Assembly (NCBI RefSeq): GCF_900129325.1
Contig: NZ_FQUP01000004.1
Coordinates: 310,001-374,000 of the forward strand
Direction of reading: 5' to 3'
DNA length: 64,000 bases
DNA from: Kaistia soli DSM 19436
GTDB taxonomy: Bacteria > Pseudomonadota > Alphaproteobacteria > Rhizobiales > Kaistiaceae
Part shown: positions 27,100-35,655 of the stretch, piece after piece
Layout of the letters: every line of letters begins with the position of its first letter
How positions within the stretch are numbered: the first letter of the stretch is position 1
Translations under genes and position numbers: made by a program
Notes under the pieces: generated by a model
Seen by the model: the letters and a program-made list of their open reading frames with translations, nothing else
Database searches by the model: none
What the model was told of the DNA's origin: nothing

Positions 27100-27692
27100 C
27101 CCTCATTTCGGTTCCCGGCCTGCGTATCCGCCGGCAGTTCGTGCTCGCCGAGACGACGTCCGCCGAGCAGTCCATCGAACGCGATCCGCCGCTGCGCAAG
27201 GTCGCGGTGGTCGCGGTGCTCCATAACCCTTATGCCGGCCTGCCGGTCGGCCCGCTCAACGACTTCATCGCGGCCAGCGCCGCGCTGGGCCGCGCCATGG
27301 CGGAAGCGGGCGTCGCCGCGATGAAGCCCTTCGGCATCGAGAGCTATGGCAAGGGGGCCGTGATCGGCCTTGCCGGCGAGCAGGAACACGGCATCGCGCT
27401 GATCACGACGCCGTTCGGCGACGCGCTGCGCGCCGCGATCGGAGGCGGGCAGGCCTGGATCTCGTCCTTTTCCAAGCGTGCGGCGCCGGGCGCCACGATC
27501 GACATTCCGCTCGCCCACAAGGACGCGCTCTATGTCCGCTCGCATTATGATGGCATGACGGTTCATCTGCCCGATGCGCCGCTGCCGGACGAGGTCGCGA
27601 TCATCTGCTGCTTCGCCAATCGCGGACGCCTCAACCAGCGGCTCGGCGGCCTTGACGCCGCCGCGGTCGCGGGCGTCGACGGGCTGACATGA
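27096..27692 (+). CDS. DUF1185 / 'amino acid synthesis family' protein
   Basis: The 198-residue protein matches the DUF1185 pattern: RKVAVVAVLHNPYAG, an Ala-rich helix with GRAMAEAG, ESYGKGAVIGLAGEQEHG, and SHYDGMTVHLPDAPLPDE. The family name 'amino acid synthesis' rests on weak evidence, and its reaction is not established. Gene overlap on both sides (ATGA with HyuB and with GntR) places it firmly in the ring-cleavage operon, suggesting a role in the same pathway. Confidence 0.82.
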   Translation: MTLISVPGLRIRRQFVLAETTSAEQSIERDPPLRKVAVVAVLHNPYAGLPVGPLNDFIAASAALGRAMAEAGVAAMKPFGIESYGKGAVIGLAGEQEHGIALITTPFGDALRAAIGGGQAWISSFSKRAAPGATIDIPLAHKDALYVRSHYDGMTVHLPDAPLPDEVAIICCFANRGRLNQRLGGLDAAAVAGVDGLT

Positions 27693-28390
27693 TGAATGGG
27701 GGTCTCTCACTCCTTTCCGTGCGCCAACAGGTGTCCGCCGCCATTCGTGCCGCGATCCATGACGGCGAGCTGCCGCCCGGTGCCCGGCTCACCGAGCGTC
27801 AGATCTGCGAGCGGGCGGGCGTCAGCCGCACCATCGCGCGCGAGGTGGTGCGCGAACTCGAGGCGGAGCGCCTGATCGAAAGCAATCGGCGCAACGGCTT
27901 CGTCGTCGCCTCGATGAGCCTCAAGGAGATCGGCGATCTCTATGACATGCGCATGCTGCTGGAAGCGCGCGCCTGCATGCTCTGCGCTAAAGCGATGACG
28001 CCCGACATCGCGCGCCGGCTCGATCTTGCCATGGCGGCGATCGAAAGCGCCGCCGGCGGCGACGACCGCGAGGCGCAGCGCACCAGCAACACGCTTTTCT
28101 ATGAGACGATCTTCGAGGCCGCCGACAATGTCGTGCTGGGCCAGATCCTGCATTCGCTGCATGGCCGCATCTCGTTCCTGCGCTCGCGCTCGATGTCGCG
28201 GCCGGGGCGGCCGCAGGCGAGCCTGCGCGAACTCAAGGCGATCCTCGCGGCGCTGAAGGCCGGCGACGGCGAGGCGGCGGCGCGGCTCAGCACGGCCCAT
28301 ATCGAAGCGGCGCGCGCCGTGGCACTGGCGGCGCTCGGGGAACACGGCCGAAAGGCCCAGGCATCGGCACGAGAGGACGTCGGAGCATGA
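27689..28390 (+). CDS. GntR-family transcriptional regulator, FCD domain
   Basis: This 233-residue regulator has an N-terminal winged helix (GARLTERQICERAGVSRTIA) and an all-helical FCD ligand domain in which Asp, Glu and His residues around YDMRMLLEARA, FYETIFEAADN and LSTAHIEAARAVA could bind a metal. It lies inside the operon and overlaps both neighbours by 4 nt, so it is probably an autoregulated local repressor that senses a pathway acid. The CATACAATATG repeat upstream of the operon is a possible operator. Confidence 0.88.
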   Translation: MMNGGLSLLSVRQQVSAAIRAAIHDGELPPGARLTERQICERAGVSRTIAREVVRELEAERLIESNRRNGFVVASMSLKEIGDLYDMRMLLEARACMLCAKAMTPDIARRLDLAMAAIESAAGGDDREAQRTSNTLFYETIFEAADNVVLGQILHSLHGRISFLRSRSMSRPGRPQASLRELKAILAALKAGDGEAAARLSTAHIEAARAVALAALGEHGRKAQASAREDVGA

Positions 28391-29388
28391 GCATTCTGGT
28401 CACGGGCGCGAGCGGTTTCGTCGGGCTCAACATCGTCGAGCAACTGCTGACGCAAGGCGAGCATGTGGTGGCGCTGGCCGATCGGCCCCTGCCGCCGATC
28501 GCCGCCTTCGCCTTTTCCGAGTTACCCGGCCAGCTCACCAGCATCTGCGCCGATATCCGCCATCAGGACGGCATTCGCCGCATCCTCGCCGAACAGCAGG
28601 TGACGCGCGTGCTGCACGCAGCCGCGATCACCTCGAATGTGGCGCGCGAGCGCACCGAGAGCGGGCTTGTCGTCGGCGTCAACATGGCCGGGCTTGCCGC
28701 GGTCGCCGCCGCCAGCGCCGCTCATGGCGTCGAACGCTTCGTCTTCGTCTCGTCGAATGCCATTTTCGGCGGCGGTACGCCTGACTATGCCATGCTGGAC
28801 GAGGATTGGCCCAAGGATCCCGGCAATCTCTACGCGCTCTCGAAATGGACCGGCGAGATGATCCTGGACAAGATCGGCAATGCCACCGGTCTCGACTGGG
28901 TCGCCGGCCGCCTCGCCGGCGTGTTCGGCCCGTGGGAATATCGCACCGGCATGCGCGACACGATGAACCCGGTCTTCCAGGCGAACAGCCTTGCGCTGGC
29001 CGGGAGCCCGGCCTTCCTGCCACGTCCCGGCCGCAGCAACTGGCATTTCTCGCGCGATGCGGCCGCGTCGCTGATCACGCTGCTGACCACTCCTGTCCAC
29101 CGCCACGCAATCTACAATCTCGGCACGCCCTTCATCTGGTCGATCGGCGACTGGTGCGCACGGCTCACCGAACGCTTCCCCGCCTTCCGCTACCAGATCG
29201 GTGGGGAGATCGGCGAAGCGACCGAGATCAATCTCTATGGCGATCACGATGGCGGCATTCTCTCCTGGCAGCGTTTCGCCGAGGAGTTCGGGCCGACCGG
29301 CATCGCCGATCTCGACGCCGCTTTCGATCACCTGATGAACTGGCAAGCCGCGCATGACGCCTTCGGCCTTGAGCGGAGCGCCGCATGA
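28387..29388 (+). CDS. NAD-dependent epimerase/dehydratase (extended SDR)
   Basis: The 333-residue protein has the extended-SDR motif TGASGFVGLN at the N-terminus, VFVSSNAIFGGG, and the catalytic YALSK. The C-terminal domain includes FLPRPGRSNWHF and a possible substrate pocket. The family acts on nucleotide sugars or other hydroxy compounds. It overlaps GntR and the following hydrolase by 4 nt each. Its presence in a ring-opening operon suggests a redox or epimerisation step on a hydroxylated intermediate, but this is only inferred. Confidence 0.85.
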   Translation: MSILVTGASGFVGLNIVEQLLTQGEHVVALADRPLPPIAAFAFSELPGQLTSICADIRHQDGIRRILAEQQVTRVLHAAAITSNVARERTESGLVVGVNMAGLAAVAAASAAHGVERFVFVSSNAIFGGGTPDYAMLDEDWPKDPGNLYALSKWTGEMILDKIGNATGLDWVAGRLAGVFGPWEYRTGMRDTMNPVFQANSLALAGSPAFLPRPGRSNWHFSRDAAASLITLLTTPVHRHAIYNLGTPFIWSIGDWCARLTERFPAFRYQIGGEIGEATEINLYGDHDGGILSWQRFAEEFGPTGIADLDAAFDHLMNWQAAHDAFGLERSAA

Positions 29389-30251
29389 CCCTCGTCTACC
29401 GCGACTACGATCAGGACGGCCTGGACAAGCAATATGAGCGGCTCGTCGCCGACGACAGCTATGCGATCTTCGATCGCTGGCGCGCCCGCAGCGACGCGAG
29501 CGCCGCGCTACGCCCTGTCGTGCTCGACATCGCCTATGGACCCTCGGCCACCGAGGGGCTCGATGTCTTCCCGGCGAAAGACCCTCGCGCGCCGATCCTC
29601 ATCTATATCCATGGCGGCTACTGGATCTGGAAGGACAAGGCGGATTTCCGCTTCGTCGCCGAGGGTGTCGTCGATGCAGGCGCGACGCTCGTCGTCATCA
29701 ACTATGCGCTGACGCCCGTCCATCACATGGATGAGATCGTGCGGCAGGTCCGCGCCGCCATCGCCTTTGTCTGGAAGAATGCCGGCGCGCTCATCCCGGG
29801 TGACCGCGACCGCATCTTCCTCGCGGGCCATTCCGCAGGCGGCCACCTCACCGCCATCGCCGCCGCGACCGACTGGCCGGCCTTCGATCCGGAGCTGCCG
29901 GCCGAGATCGTGGCGGGCGGCGTCGCCGTTTCCGGCCTCTATGACCTCGAGCCCATCCGCCTGTCCTATCTGAACGAGACGGTCGGCCTCGACGCAGCCA
30001 TGGCGGCCCGCAACAGCCCGCTCCACGCCGTCCGCCCGAACATGCCGCCACTCACCCTTGTCGTCGGCGGCGCCGAATCCGACGAATTCAAGCGGCAGCA
30101 GGCAAGCTTCGCCGCGGCGCTCGCGGCGGCTGGCAACAGCGTTGAGAGCGAAGAAGTCGCCGGACTTCATCATTTCGCGGTGATCGAAACCATCGCCGAT
30201 CATGGCAGCCAGCTCCAGCGCGCCGTGCTCCGGCGCATCGGCCTCGGCTGA
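29385..30251 (+). CDS. Alpha/beta hydrolase, arylformamidase-like
   Basis: The 288-residue enzyme has the oxyanion motif YIHGGYW (residues 74-80), the nucleophile S150 in LAGHSAGGHL, and a C-terminal His in LHHFAVIE. The HGGYW arrangement is typical of kynurenine formamidase-like esterases of the BD-FAE group. It is last in the operon and overlaps the SDR gene by 4 nt. A formamide, ester or carbamoyl bond is a plausible target. Its catalytic Asp cannot be assigned with certainty. Confidence 0.85.
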   Translation: MTLVYRDYDQDGLDKQYERLVADDSYAIFDRWRARSDASAALRPVVLDIAYGPSATEGLDVFPAKDPRAPILIYIHGGYWIWKDKADFRFVAEGVVDAGATLVVINYALTPVHHMDEIVRQVRAAIAFVWKNAGALIPGDRDRIFLAGHSAGGHLTAIAAATDWPAFDPELPAEIVAGGVAVSGLYDLEPIRLSYLNETVGLDAAMAARNSPLHAVRPNMPPLTLVVGGAESDEFKRQQASFAAALAAAGNSVESEEVAGLHHFAVIETIADHGSQLQRAVLRRIGLG

Positions 30252-30349
30252 GGCTGAGGCTCGCGTCCCTTTGTGCGGGGCCGCGTGAGCAACCATCGAT
30301 TCCGGGTTAAGCTGTCTCTTCCTGGCGACAAGCCGCAGAAAGGGAAGCC

Positions 30350-30595
30350 ATGACCCCGACAGCACGCATCGTCCCTGCCAGAGCGACAGGCGCGAAGGCG
30401 CTTGGCGCGTCAGCTATCGGCGCCTCGGCGATCGGTTCCGCTGCAATCGGCGCCGTTGCGCTCGGCGCGATTGCGGTCGGGGCCATCGCCATCGGCGCGC
30501 TCGCCATCGGCCGGCTGCGCATTCGCGATGCGCGGATCGACAAGCTCTCGGTCGGCACGCTGACCGTCGACCGCCTCGAAATCCGCAAGCGCTGA
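30350..30595 (+). CDS. 81-residue A-x-A-I-G pentapeptide-type repeat protein
   Basis: About 8 near-perfect 5-residue units of the form A-x-A-(I/L/V)-G run from residue 13 to about 53, then continue as degenerate units (RLRIR, DARID, KLSVG, TLTVD, RLEIR). A period of five with inward aliphatic and small residues is what a right-handed beta-helix like the pentapeptide-repeat fold would show, though the standard A(D/N)LXX motif is absent. The alternative is a hydrophobic membrane hairpin. The ATG has AAAGGGA about 5 nt upstream. It stands alone, and its function is unknown. Confidence 0.7.
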   Translation: MTPTARIVPARATGAKALGASAIGASAIGSAAIGAVALGAIAVGAIAIGALAIGRLRIRDARIDKLSVGTLTVDRLEIRKR

Positions 30596-30611
30596 CGGCA
30601 GCCGCCGCGGC

Positions 30612-32141
30612 CTATTCGACCGGCTCGATGTCGCCCGGCTTCCAGCTCTTGTCGAACCACGGCTCCAGCGGGCCGTAGAGGCGAAGCAGCGTGTTCCAGC
30701 CCCGCCCGGGCATAGTTTGCACCCAGTTATTCTCGGCGCCCGCCGGCGCCTTGGGCCCGAACCAGATCGTCACCGAGCCATCGGCATCGGTCTTGAGGCC
30801 GGGATGGTGGCTGTCGACGCCGGCGGTCTTCTGGTCGGTCTCGAGAAGCCCGCGGGTCTGGTTGTCATAGACGACGAAGGACCAGAACTCCTTGGCCGGC
30901 ACCGGGCCGGGCAGCGTCACCTTGTAGGTCTTGCCGCCATCGAGCGCATCGCCCTTGGCATCCTTGAACGAGCCGGCATAGGCCGAGCCCGAGCCGACCT
31001 TGGCGAAGGACATCGCCGGCGTGATGCCGGTCGCGTAGTAGAAGAACATCATCTGCGCGTCGAGCAGCCGCTCGGCACCGTCGAGGAACTGGTAGCTGCC
31101 GCCGACAAAGGGCGTGAACCACTGCCGGTCGGGATAGAACCTGGTGCGCGGATCGCGGCTGTCGACGAGGTTCGTGCGTGCGGTCGCATTGCCGACCGCC
31201 ACGGCATCGGTGAGGATCGCCTTCATGCGCGCATCCGGCGCGAAGGGCTGGCCTTTGCGGATGCCGATCGAGGCGAACAGGCCGACCTTGTCGGGATCGA
31301 GGAAATCGGCCGGCTCGGCCTGCACCACCTGGTTCAGCTCGTCATAGAAGCTGAAATCGTTGGCGCTGATCGTGTTGAATTTCTTGCCCGAGATATTGAC
31401 GAACTCAGCCTTCGGCGTCTCGCCGCTCTCGGTGGTGGCGTTCAGCGGATAGACATTCGTACCCGCCTTGGCATGAGCGACCGAGCCGGCGATATCGCCG
31501 TCCTTGACGAAGACGCGGAAGAAGACGAGCAGCGTGTTGGTGCGCGGCGCCTTGACGAAGTAGCCTTCGGACGGCAACTCGCCCTTGTAGCCCGGCGGCA
31601 CGAACAAATATCGGCCGCCGCGCCCGGCATCCGGCCCGGTGAGGCCGACATCGGTGACCCAGCGGAAATAGCCGTCGTCGACCGGGCCGAGCACGCCGGT
31701 CGGCACTTCGAGCACCATCGGCCCCGCGCTTAGATCGAGACAGGTGAGCGCATAGACGGTCGTCGTGTTCGGCGTCAGGAACAGCGAGCGGGCGTCTTCG
31801 AGATCGTCCGTGATGGCGATGCCCTGGTTGGCCTTGGCGCCGACGCTCTCGACGCCGTTGCACAGGGCGCGCACGGAGGTCGCCGGCATGCCCTGCAGGA
31901 ACGCCTCGACGCCGCGCGAGAAATCGAGATTGTCATAGACAAGCTTGACGGTCGCCTCATCCGGCACGCCGTTGTGGAAGCGCAGCGTGCCGAGGCGCGT
32001 CTCAACGCTGTCAGGCGTCGTGATCTTGGCCGGCACATCGGCCGAATAAGTCGGCGGTTCAGCCGAAGCCGCGCCGGCAGCCGCGATGACGAAACAGGCC
32101 GCAAGCGCCACGCGGTTGCGGAAGGTGATCACCAATCCCAT
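30612..32141 (-). CDS. DUF1254/DUF1214 domain exported protein
   Basis: The 509-residue protein has a signal peptide (VALAACFVIAAAGAASAE), a DUF1254 domain (about 60-190; PNTTTVYALTCLDLSAGP) and a C-terminal DUF1214 domain (about 390-495; PGPVPAKEFWSFVVYDNQTR, WVQTMPGRGW). This two-domain family is frequent in soil bacteria and has no settled function. It ends 16 bp from the convergent repeat-protein gene. The AraC gene lies upstream on the same strand, 226 bp away, and could regulate it or the divergent hydrolase. Confidence 0.88.
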   Translation of the reverse strand: MGLVITFRNRVALAACFVIAAAGAASAEPPTYSADVPAKITTPDSVETRLGTLRFHNGVPDEATVKLVYDNLDFSRGVEAFLQGMPATSVRALCNGVESVGAKANQGIAITDDLEDARSLFLTPNTTTVYALTCLDLSAGPMVLEVPTGVLGPVDDGYFRWVTDVGLTGPDAGRGGRYLFVPPGYKGELPSEGYFVKAPRTNTLLVFFRVFVKDGDIAGSVAHAKAGTNVYPLNATTESGETPKAEFVNISGKKFNTISANDFSFYDELNQVVQAEPADFLDPDKVGLFASIGIRKGQPFAPDARMKAILTDAVAVGNATARTNLVDSRDPRTRFYPDRQWFTPFVGGSYQFLDGAERLLDAQMMFFYYATGITPAMSFAKVGSGSAYAGSFKDAKGDALDGGKTYKVTLPGPVPAKEFWSFVVYDNQTRGLLETDQKTAGVDSHHPGLKTDADGSVTIWFGPKAPAGAENNWVQTMPGRGWNTLLRLYGPLEPWFDKSWKPGDIEPVE

Positions 32142-32367
32142 CCCAAATCCCCCGAAAACGATGTTGTCCTCCTTCTAGGACGCCGCCCCACCCTTGTCAC
32201 GGGCGGAGCTGGGGCGGAAAACGACGGTTGAGAAATACACCCGCTCCGGGTTCCCAGGCGGAGCGGAGATGCTGGCTGGTCCGTTCGAAAAGCGCCCGTT
32301 TTCGGGGCATCTGTAGCGCGAGCCAGACTCGTCTCTCTGCGCCAAGAGCGGTGATCCGGTTCGACAC

Positions 32368-33408
32368 TCACACCGAAAGAGATCCTAGCCTTTGCGTTCC
32401 GATGATCGGCAACCGGGCACCGTGACCGGTTGCCCTGAGATCGACGGGCGGTACACCGAACTGGGATTTAAAGGCGCGGCTGAACGCAGCTTCGGAATTG
32501 TATCCGACCTGCCGCGCCACATCCCCGACGCGCGCATTGGCCTGTCGTAGCAACTCGTGCGCCAGCGTCAGGCGCCAGCGGGTCTGGTAGGACAGCGGAC
32601 CCTCCTTGACCAGCAGCGAGAAGCGGTCGGCAAAGCTGGACCGGGACATTCCGACAGCGTTCGCGAGGTCGGCGACGGTCCACCTCCGAAATGGCTCGTC
32701 GTGGATGCACTTGAGGGCCCGGCTGATGCGCGGGTCGGCCAGCGCGCCCAGCCAGCCGGCGTCATCGGGATTTCTCGTCTGCGCCCATGTCCGGATCACG
32801 CGGATGATCAGCACATCGATGAGACGGGAGATCATGACCGAAGAGCCCGGATAGACGGTTTGGGCTTCCATCAGCATGAAATGGGAAAGTCCCTCCAGCC
32901 ATCCACCGGTCTGTCCACCCGACTTTTCGATATGGATGACGGCAGGCAGCGCCGAGACGACCCAAGGCACAGCCGTGCTCTCGAAATGGAACGCACCACC
33001 GATGAGCCTCGTAGGCCGCCCGTTGCCGCCATGGCGGAGAGCGAAGCGCTCGTTCGTGAACTGCACATCCATCATGTCGTCGGCGTTCGCCGGATCCGCG
33101 CCGCCGCCATCCGTCAGGACGTGGCCGACGCCGCGCGGCAGCATCACCAGGTCTCCCGCGATTGCCTCGACGGACGGTTCCCCGGCCACCTCGACGGTGA
33201 GCCCTCCCTCGAGAACCACGAAGAAATAGGCCGATCCCGGTTGGAAGCGCAGCCCCCACGGATGGCCGAGATCAATTGAGAATACCAGTTCGCCGCGCAG
33301 TCTCACCAGGTCGAGCATTTGCGACAGCAGGTCGATCCGGGCGGCCAGCATGCTCGCAACTCTGGACGATGGAGCATGCCTTGCGGGGTCTCGGTCATGG
33401 TCACTCAT
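32368..33408 (-). CDS. AraC-family regulator with cupin sensor domain
   Basis: The 346-residue regulator has an N-terminal cupin domain (YFFVVLEGGLTVEV, then GDLVMLPRGVGHVL) and a C-terminal AraC DNA-binding domain with two helix-turn-helix units (WTVADLANAVGMSRSSFADRF and RVGDVARQVGYNSEAAFSRA, the second followed by KSQFGVPP). AraC proteins of this cupin group often control adjacent redox or detoxification genes. It diverges from the exported hydrolase gene at 33579 across a 170-bp gap, which makes that gene a likely target. Confidence 0.9.
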   Translation of the reverse strand: MSDHDRDPARHAPSSRVASMLAARIDLLSQMLDLVRLRGELVFSIDLGHPWGLRFQPGSAYFFVVLEGGLTVEVAGEPSVEAIAGDLVMLPRGVGHVLTDGGGADPANADDMMDVQFTNERFALRHGGNGRPTRLIGGAFHFESTAVPWVVSALPAVIHIEKSGGQTGGWLEGLSHFMLMEAQTVYPGSSVMISRLIDVLIIRVIRTWAQTRNPDDAGWLGALADPRISRALKCIHDEPFRRWTVADLANAVGMSRSSFADRFSLLVKEGPLSYQTRWRLTLAHELLRQANARVGDVARQVGYNSEAAFSRAFKSQFGVPPVDLRATGHGARLPIIGTQRLGSLSV

Positions 33409-33578
33409 GGCACGACATCCTAGGTTACGGGTGTCTTCGGAAACGGATTAAGGCAAACAATTCAATTCATTAATGAGGTTAGCGGGATTTCCGCGACAAC
33501 GGAAGGCGCTCCTCACGATATTGCAGATAGTCCGAACCGACATCAACCGGCGCTGAAGCGCCCACCTGGAGATTGACG

Positions 33579-34349
33579 ATGAAGACCCTTCTCATGTCCG
33601 CCCTGATGCTCTCGACCGCCATGCTGGGCGCCGCCCCGGCCTCCGCCGCGACGACCCTGCCGGCGGGCACCATCAAGAACATCGTTCTCGTGCATGGCGC
33701 CTTCGTGGACGAGTCGAGTTGGGATGGCGTCGCCGCCATCCTCAAAGCCAAGGGCTACACGGTCACGGCCGTCAAGAACCCCCTGACCTCGCTGGCCGAC
33801 GATGTCGCCGCCACCAACGCCGCGATCGACGCACAGGACGGGCCGGTGGTCCTGGTGGGCCATTCCTGGGGCGGCGTCGTGATCGGCGAGGCCGGCGACA
33901 ACGCCAAGGTCAAAGCGCTTGTCTACGTCTCGGCCTTCGCTCCCGAAAAGGGCGAAAGCGTTTCGGCCTTGGCGGCGAGCGGGCCGGCCACGCCGGGCAC
34001 CGCGGCGATCCGTCCCGACAGCAAGGGCTATCTGACGATCGACCCGGCCGTGTTCCCGGCCGCCGTCGCCGGCGACCTGCCCAAGGCAATCGGCGAGCAT
34101 CTGGCGGCTCACCAGATGCCGATCAACCACACCGCCTTCGATGCACCCGCTACCGTCGCGGCATGGCACGACAAGCCGAGCTGGTACGTGCTCAGCACCA
34201 AGGACCTCGTTCTCGACCCACATGCCCAGGAATTCTTCGCCGGGCGCATCAAGGCCAAGGTGACGAAGGTCGACGGCAGCCACGCTTCCCTGGCCTCCCA
34301 TGCCGCCGAGGTCGCCGCGGTCATCGAGACTGCGGCCGCTGCCAAATAA
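33579..34349 (+). CDS. Exported alpha/beta hydrolase
   Basis: The 256-residue protein has a signal peptide ending in APASAA and an alpha/beta-hydrolase domain: LVHGAFVDESSW (oxyanion region), nucleophile S96 in VLVGHSWGGVV, Asp in STKDLVLDP, and His in DGSHASLASH. The pattern matches the salicylate-esterase/hydroxynitrile-lyase-like group common in soil bacteria. The ATG at 33579 is preceded by GGAG at 7-nt spacing. It diverges from the AraC gene. The terminator hairpin at 34365 follows its stop. Confidence 0.88.
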   Translation: MKTLLMSALMLSTAMLGAAPASAATTLPAGTIKNIVLVHGAFVDESSWDGVAAILKAKGYTVTAVKNPLTSLADDVAATNAAIDAQDGPVVLVGHSWGGVVIGEAGDNAKVKALVYVSAFAPEKGESVSALAASGPATPGTAAIRPDSKGYLTIDPAVFPAAVAGDLPKAIGEHLAAHQMPINHTAFDAPATVAAWHDKPSWYVLSTKDLVLDPHAQEFFAGRIKAKVTKVDGSHASLASHAAEVAAVIETAAAAK

Positions 34350-34364
34350 CTGCAGCAACCAATG

Positions 34365-34401
34365 CCGCCGCCGGGAGGCAACGTCGCGCTCCCGGCGGTG
34401 G
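34365..34401 (+). terminator. Hairpin terminator after the exported hydrolase
   Basis: A 13-bp stem with one G-T pair (CCGCCGCCGGGAG against CTCCCGGCGGTGG) and an 11-nt loop lies 15 bp after the stop codon. No T tract follows. It probably ends the hydrolase transcript ahead of the curli promoter region. Confidence 0.7.
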
Positions 34402-34689
34402 CTCAGGTTGGAAGCCAGCTCCAGTTGTTCAAAAAACGAACATTTTCAACGCATCGATGCTCATTCCGTTGGTCGACAGCGTTCTGATGCCAGAGCATTC
34501 GATAACCCTGTCGGAACTCAAATGTCCCGATAGCGCCAGCCGATCGCTGTTCCGGCAATCCCGCAGTGCCCTCCGTTCGGTCTCCCCTGAACGCCAGATA
34601 AACACCCCCTTCAGCATCCATTCCCCCTCGCCTCTCTAGAACGAACCTCATCGACAGCGCGGCTCCGGCCGCAATCAAGGAGAGGTTCC
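34402..34689. other. Intergenic stretch upstream of the curlin cluster
   Basis: No gene is supported here. Short open frames on both strands lack ribosome-binding sites and recognisable motifs. The base composition is lower in G+C than the flanks, with GTTCAAAAAACGAAC near 34427, as expected of a promoter region. It probably holds the promoter and operators of the curlin cluster; AGGAGAGG at its end serves the first curlin gene. Confidence 0.5.
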
Positions 34690-35124
34690 ATGATCCGTTC
34701 GTTCGTGCTCGGCGCCGCCATCGCTGCTGGGGTTGCCTTTGCTGCCGCGCCGGCTTTCGCCAATGACCTCCGCATCGAGCAGTATGGCTGGGCGAATTCT
34801 TCCGGCGGCGCCCAGAACGGCTGGCAGAACCGCATCCGCGTCTATCAGGACGGCCGCTTCAACGGCGCGACGGCGCAGCAATATGGCGCGCGCAATCTCT
34901 CGGCGATCGGCCAGGAAGGCACGGGGAATTCCGGCGCCACTTACCAACTGGGCAACCGCAATGTCGCGGGTATCGGCCAGTTCGGCTCCGGCCACACCGC
35001 TATCCTGACGCAGGACGGCAATGGCAACATCGCCGCCGGCGTGCAGGTCGGCCATGGTTGCGCCGCAGACGTCAACCAGGGCGGCAGCGGCAATGTCGCG
35101 GCCTTCGTCCAGGCCTGCCCTTAA
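34690..35124 (+). CDS. Curlin-repeat amyloid subunit (CsgA-like)
   Basis: This 144-residue secreted protein has a signal peptide ending in AFAND and at least four curlin-type units with the Q-x-G-x-x-N pattern (QEGTGN, QLGNRN, QFGSGH, QDGNGN, then NQGGSGN). Such repeats stack into the beta-solenoid of curli fibres. Unusually for a curlin it has two Cys, C124 and C143, flanking the last repeat. AGGAGAGG sits 4 nt before the ATG. It is followed by a CsgH-like chaperone and a second curlin, so it is probably the major fibre subunit. Confidence 0.85.
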   Translation: MIRSFVLGAAIAAGVAFAAAPAFANDLRIEQYGWANSSGGAQNGWQNRIRVYQDGRFNGATAQQYGARNLSAIGQEGTGNSGATYQLGNRNVAGIGQFGSGHTAILTQDGNGNIAAGVQVGHGCAADVNQGGSGNVAAFVQACP

Positions 35125-35146
35125 GCCCCGGCTCCTGAACGCCAAG

Positions 35147-35169
35147 GGGCCGGCAGACTGCGCCGGCCC
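35147..35169 (+). terminator. Hairpin after the first curlin gene
   Basis: A perfect 8-bp GC stem (GGGCCGGC against GCCGGCCC) with a 7-nt loop lies between the first curlin gene and csgH. It may partially terminate or stabilise the upstream mRNA so that the subunit is made in excess over the chaperone and the second curlin. Confidence 0.55.
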
Positions 35170-35215
35170 GCCCGCTCTATTCCACCATTCCGGTTGAAAG
35201 ACGAGGAGACCAGCC

Positions 35216-35611
35216 ATGAAGACAGGAACAATCGCGATCGCGGCCGCGATGACGCTCAGCGCGATGGCAGCCGGCGCGGCGGTGGCGGCGGCGGGCCGGG
35301 GCGGCGGCGGAGCGGCGGCTGGGCCGCTTGCCTGTTCGATCGGCCAGAGCCGTTCCGGCGGGCAGATCCTCCTTGAGCCAAGCGTCCGCGCGGCACGCGC
35401 CACGGATGGCAGCTACAGCCTCCGCGTCAGCGGCGGCGGTGGCGGCAATGCGTCGGCCATCCGGCAGGGCGGCGATTTCTCGCTCGCGGCGGGAGAAACG
35501 GTTCGGCTCGGCAGCCTCAGCCTCAGCGGTGACGCCGCCACCTATGCCGTGACGCTCGACATCACAGCCGGCGCGGCCAGCACGCGTTGCACCGCCGTCA
35601 TTGGCGGCTGA
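35216..35611 (+). CDS. csgH: CsgH-like curli assembly chaperone
   Basis: The 131-residue protein has a signal peptide, a Gly-rich linker, and a single Ig-like domain starting PLACSIGQSRSGGQILLEP and ending TRCTAVIGG. C40 and C125 would form the end-to-end disulfide. The core SAIRQGGDFSLAAGE and RLGSLSL match CsgH, a periplasmic inhibitor of curlin aggregation described in alphaproteobacteria such as Rhodopseudomonas. Its location between two curlin genes supports the call. CGAGGAG lies about 10 nt before the ATG. Confidence 0.85.
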   Translation: MKTGTIAIAAAMTLSAMAAGAAVAAAGRGGGGAAAGPLACSIGQSRSGGQILLEPSVRAARATDGSYSLRVSGGGGGNASAIRQGGDFSLAAGETVRLGSLSLSGDAATYAVTLDITAGAASTRCTAVIGG

Positions 35612-35655
35612 TCGCCGCCGAACCTTGCAATCGCTTTTCCAAAGGACATCGCGCC

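Noticed and set aside
34403-34678. Minus-strand open frame before the curlin cluster
   Set aside because: No ribosome-binding site, no recognised domain, and it overlaps the likely promoter region; composition looks non-coding.
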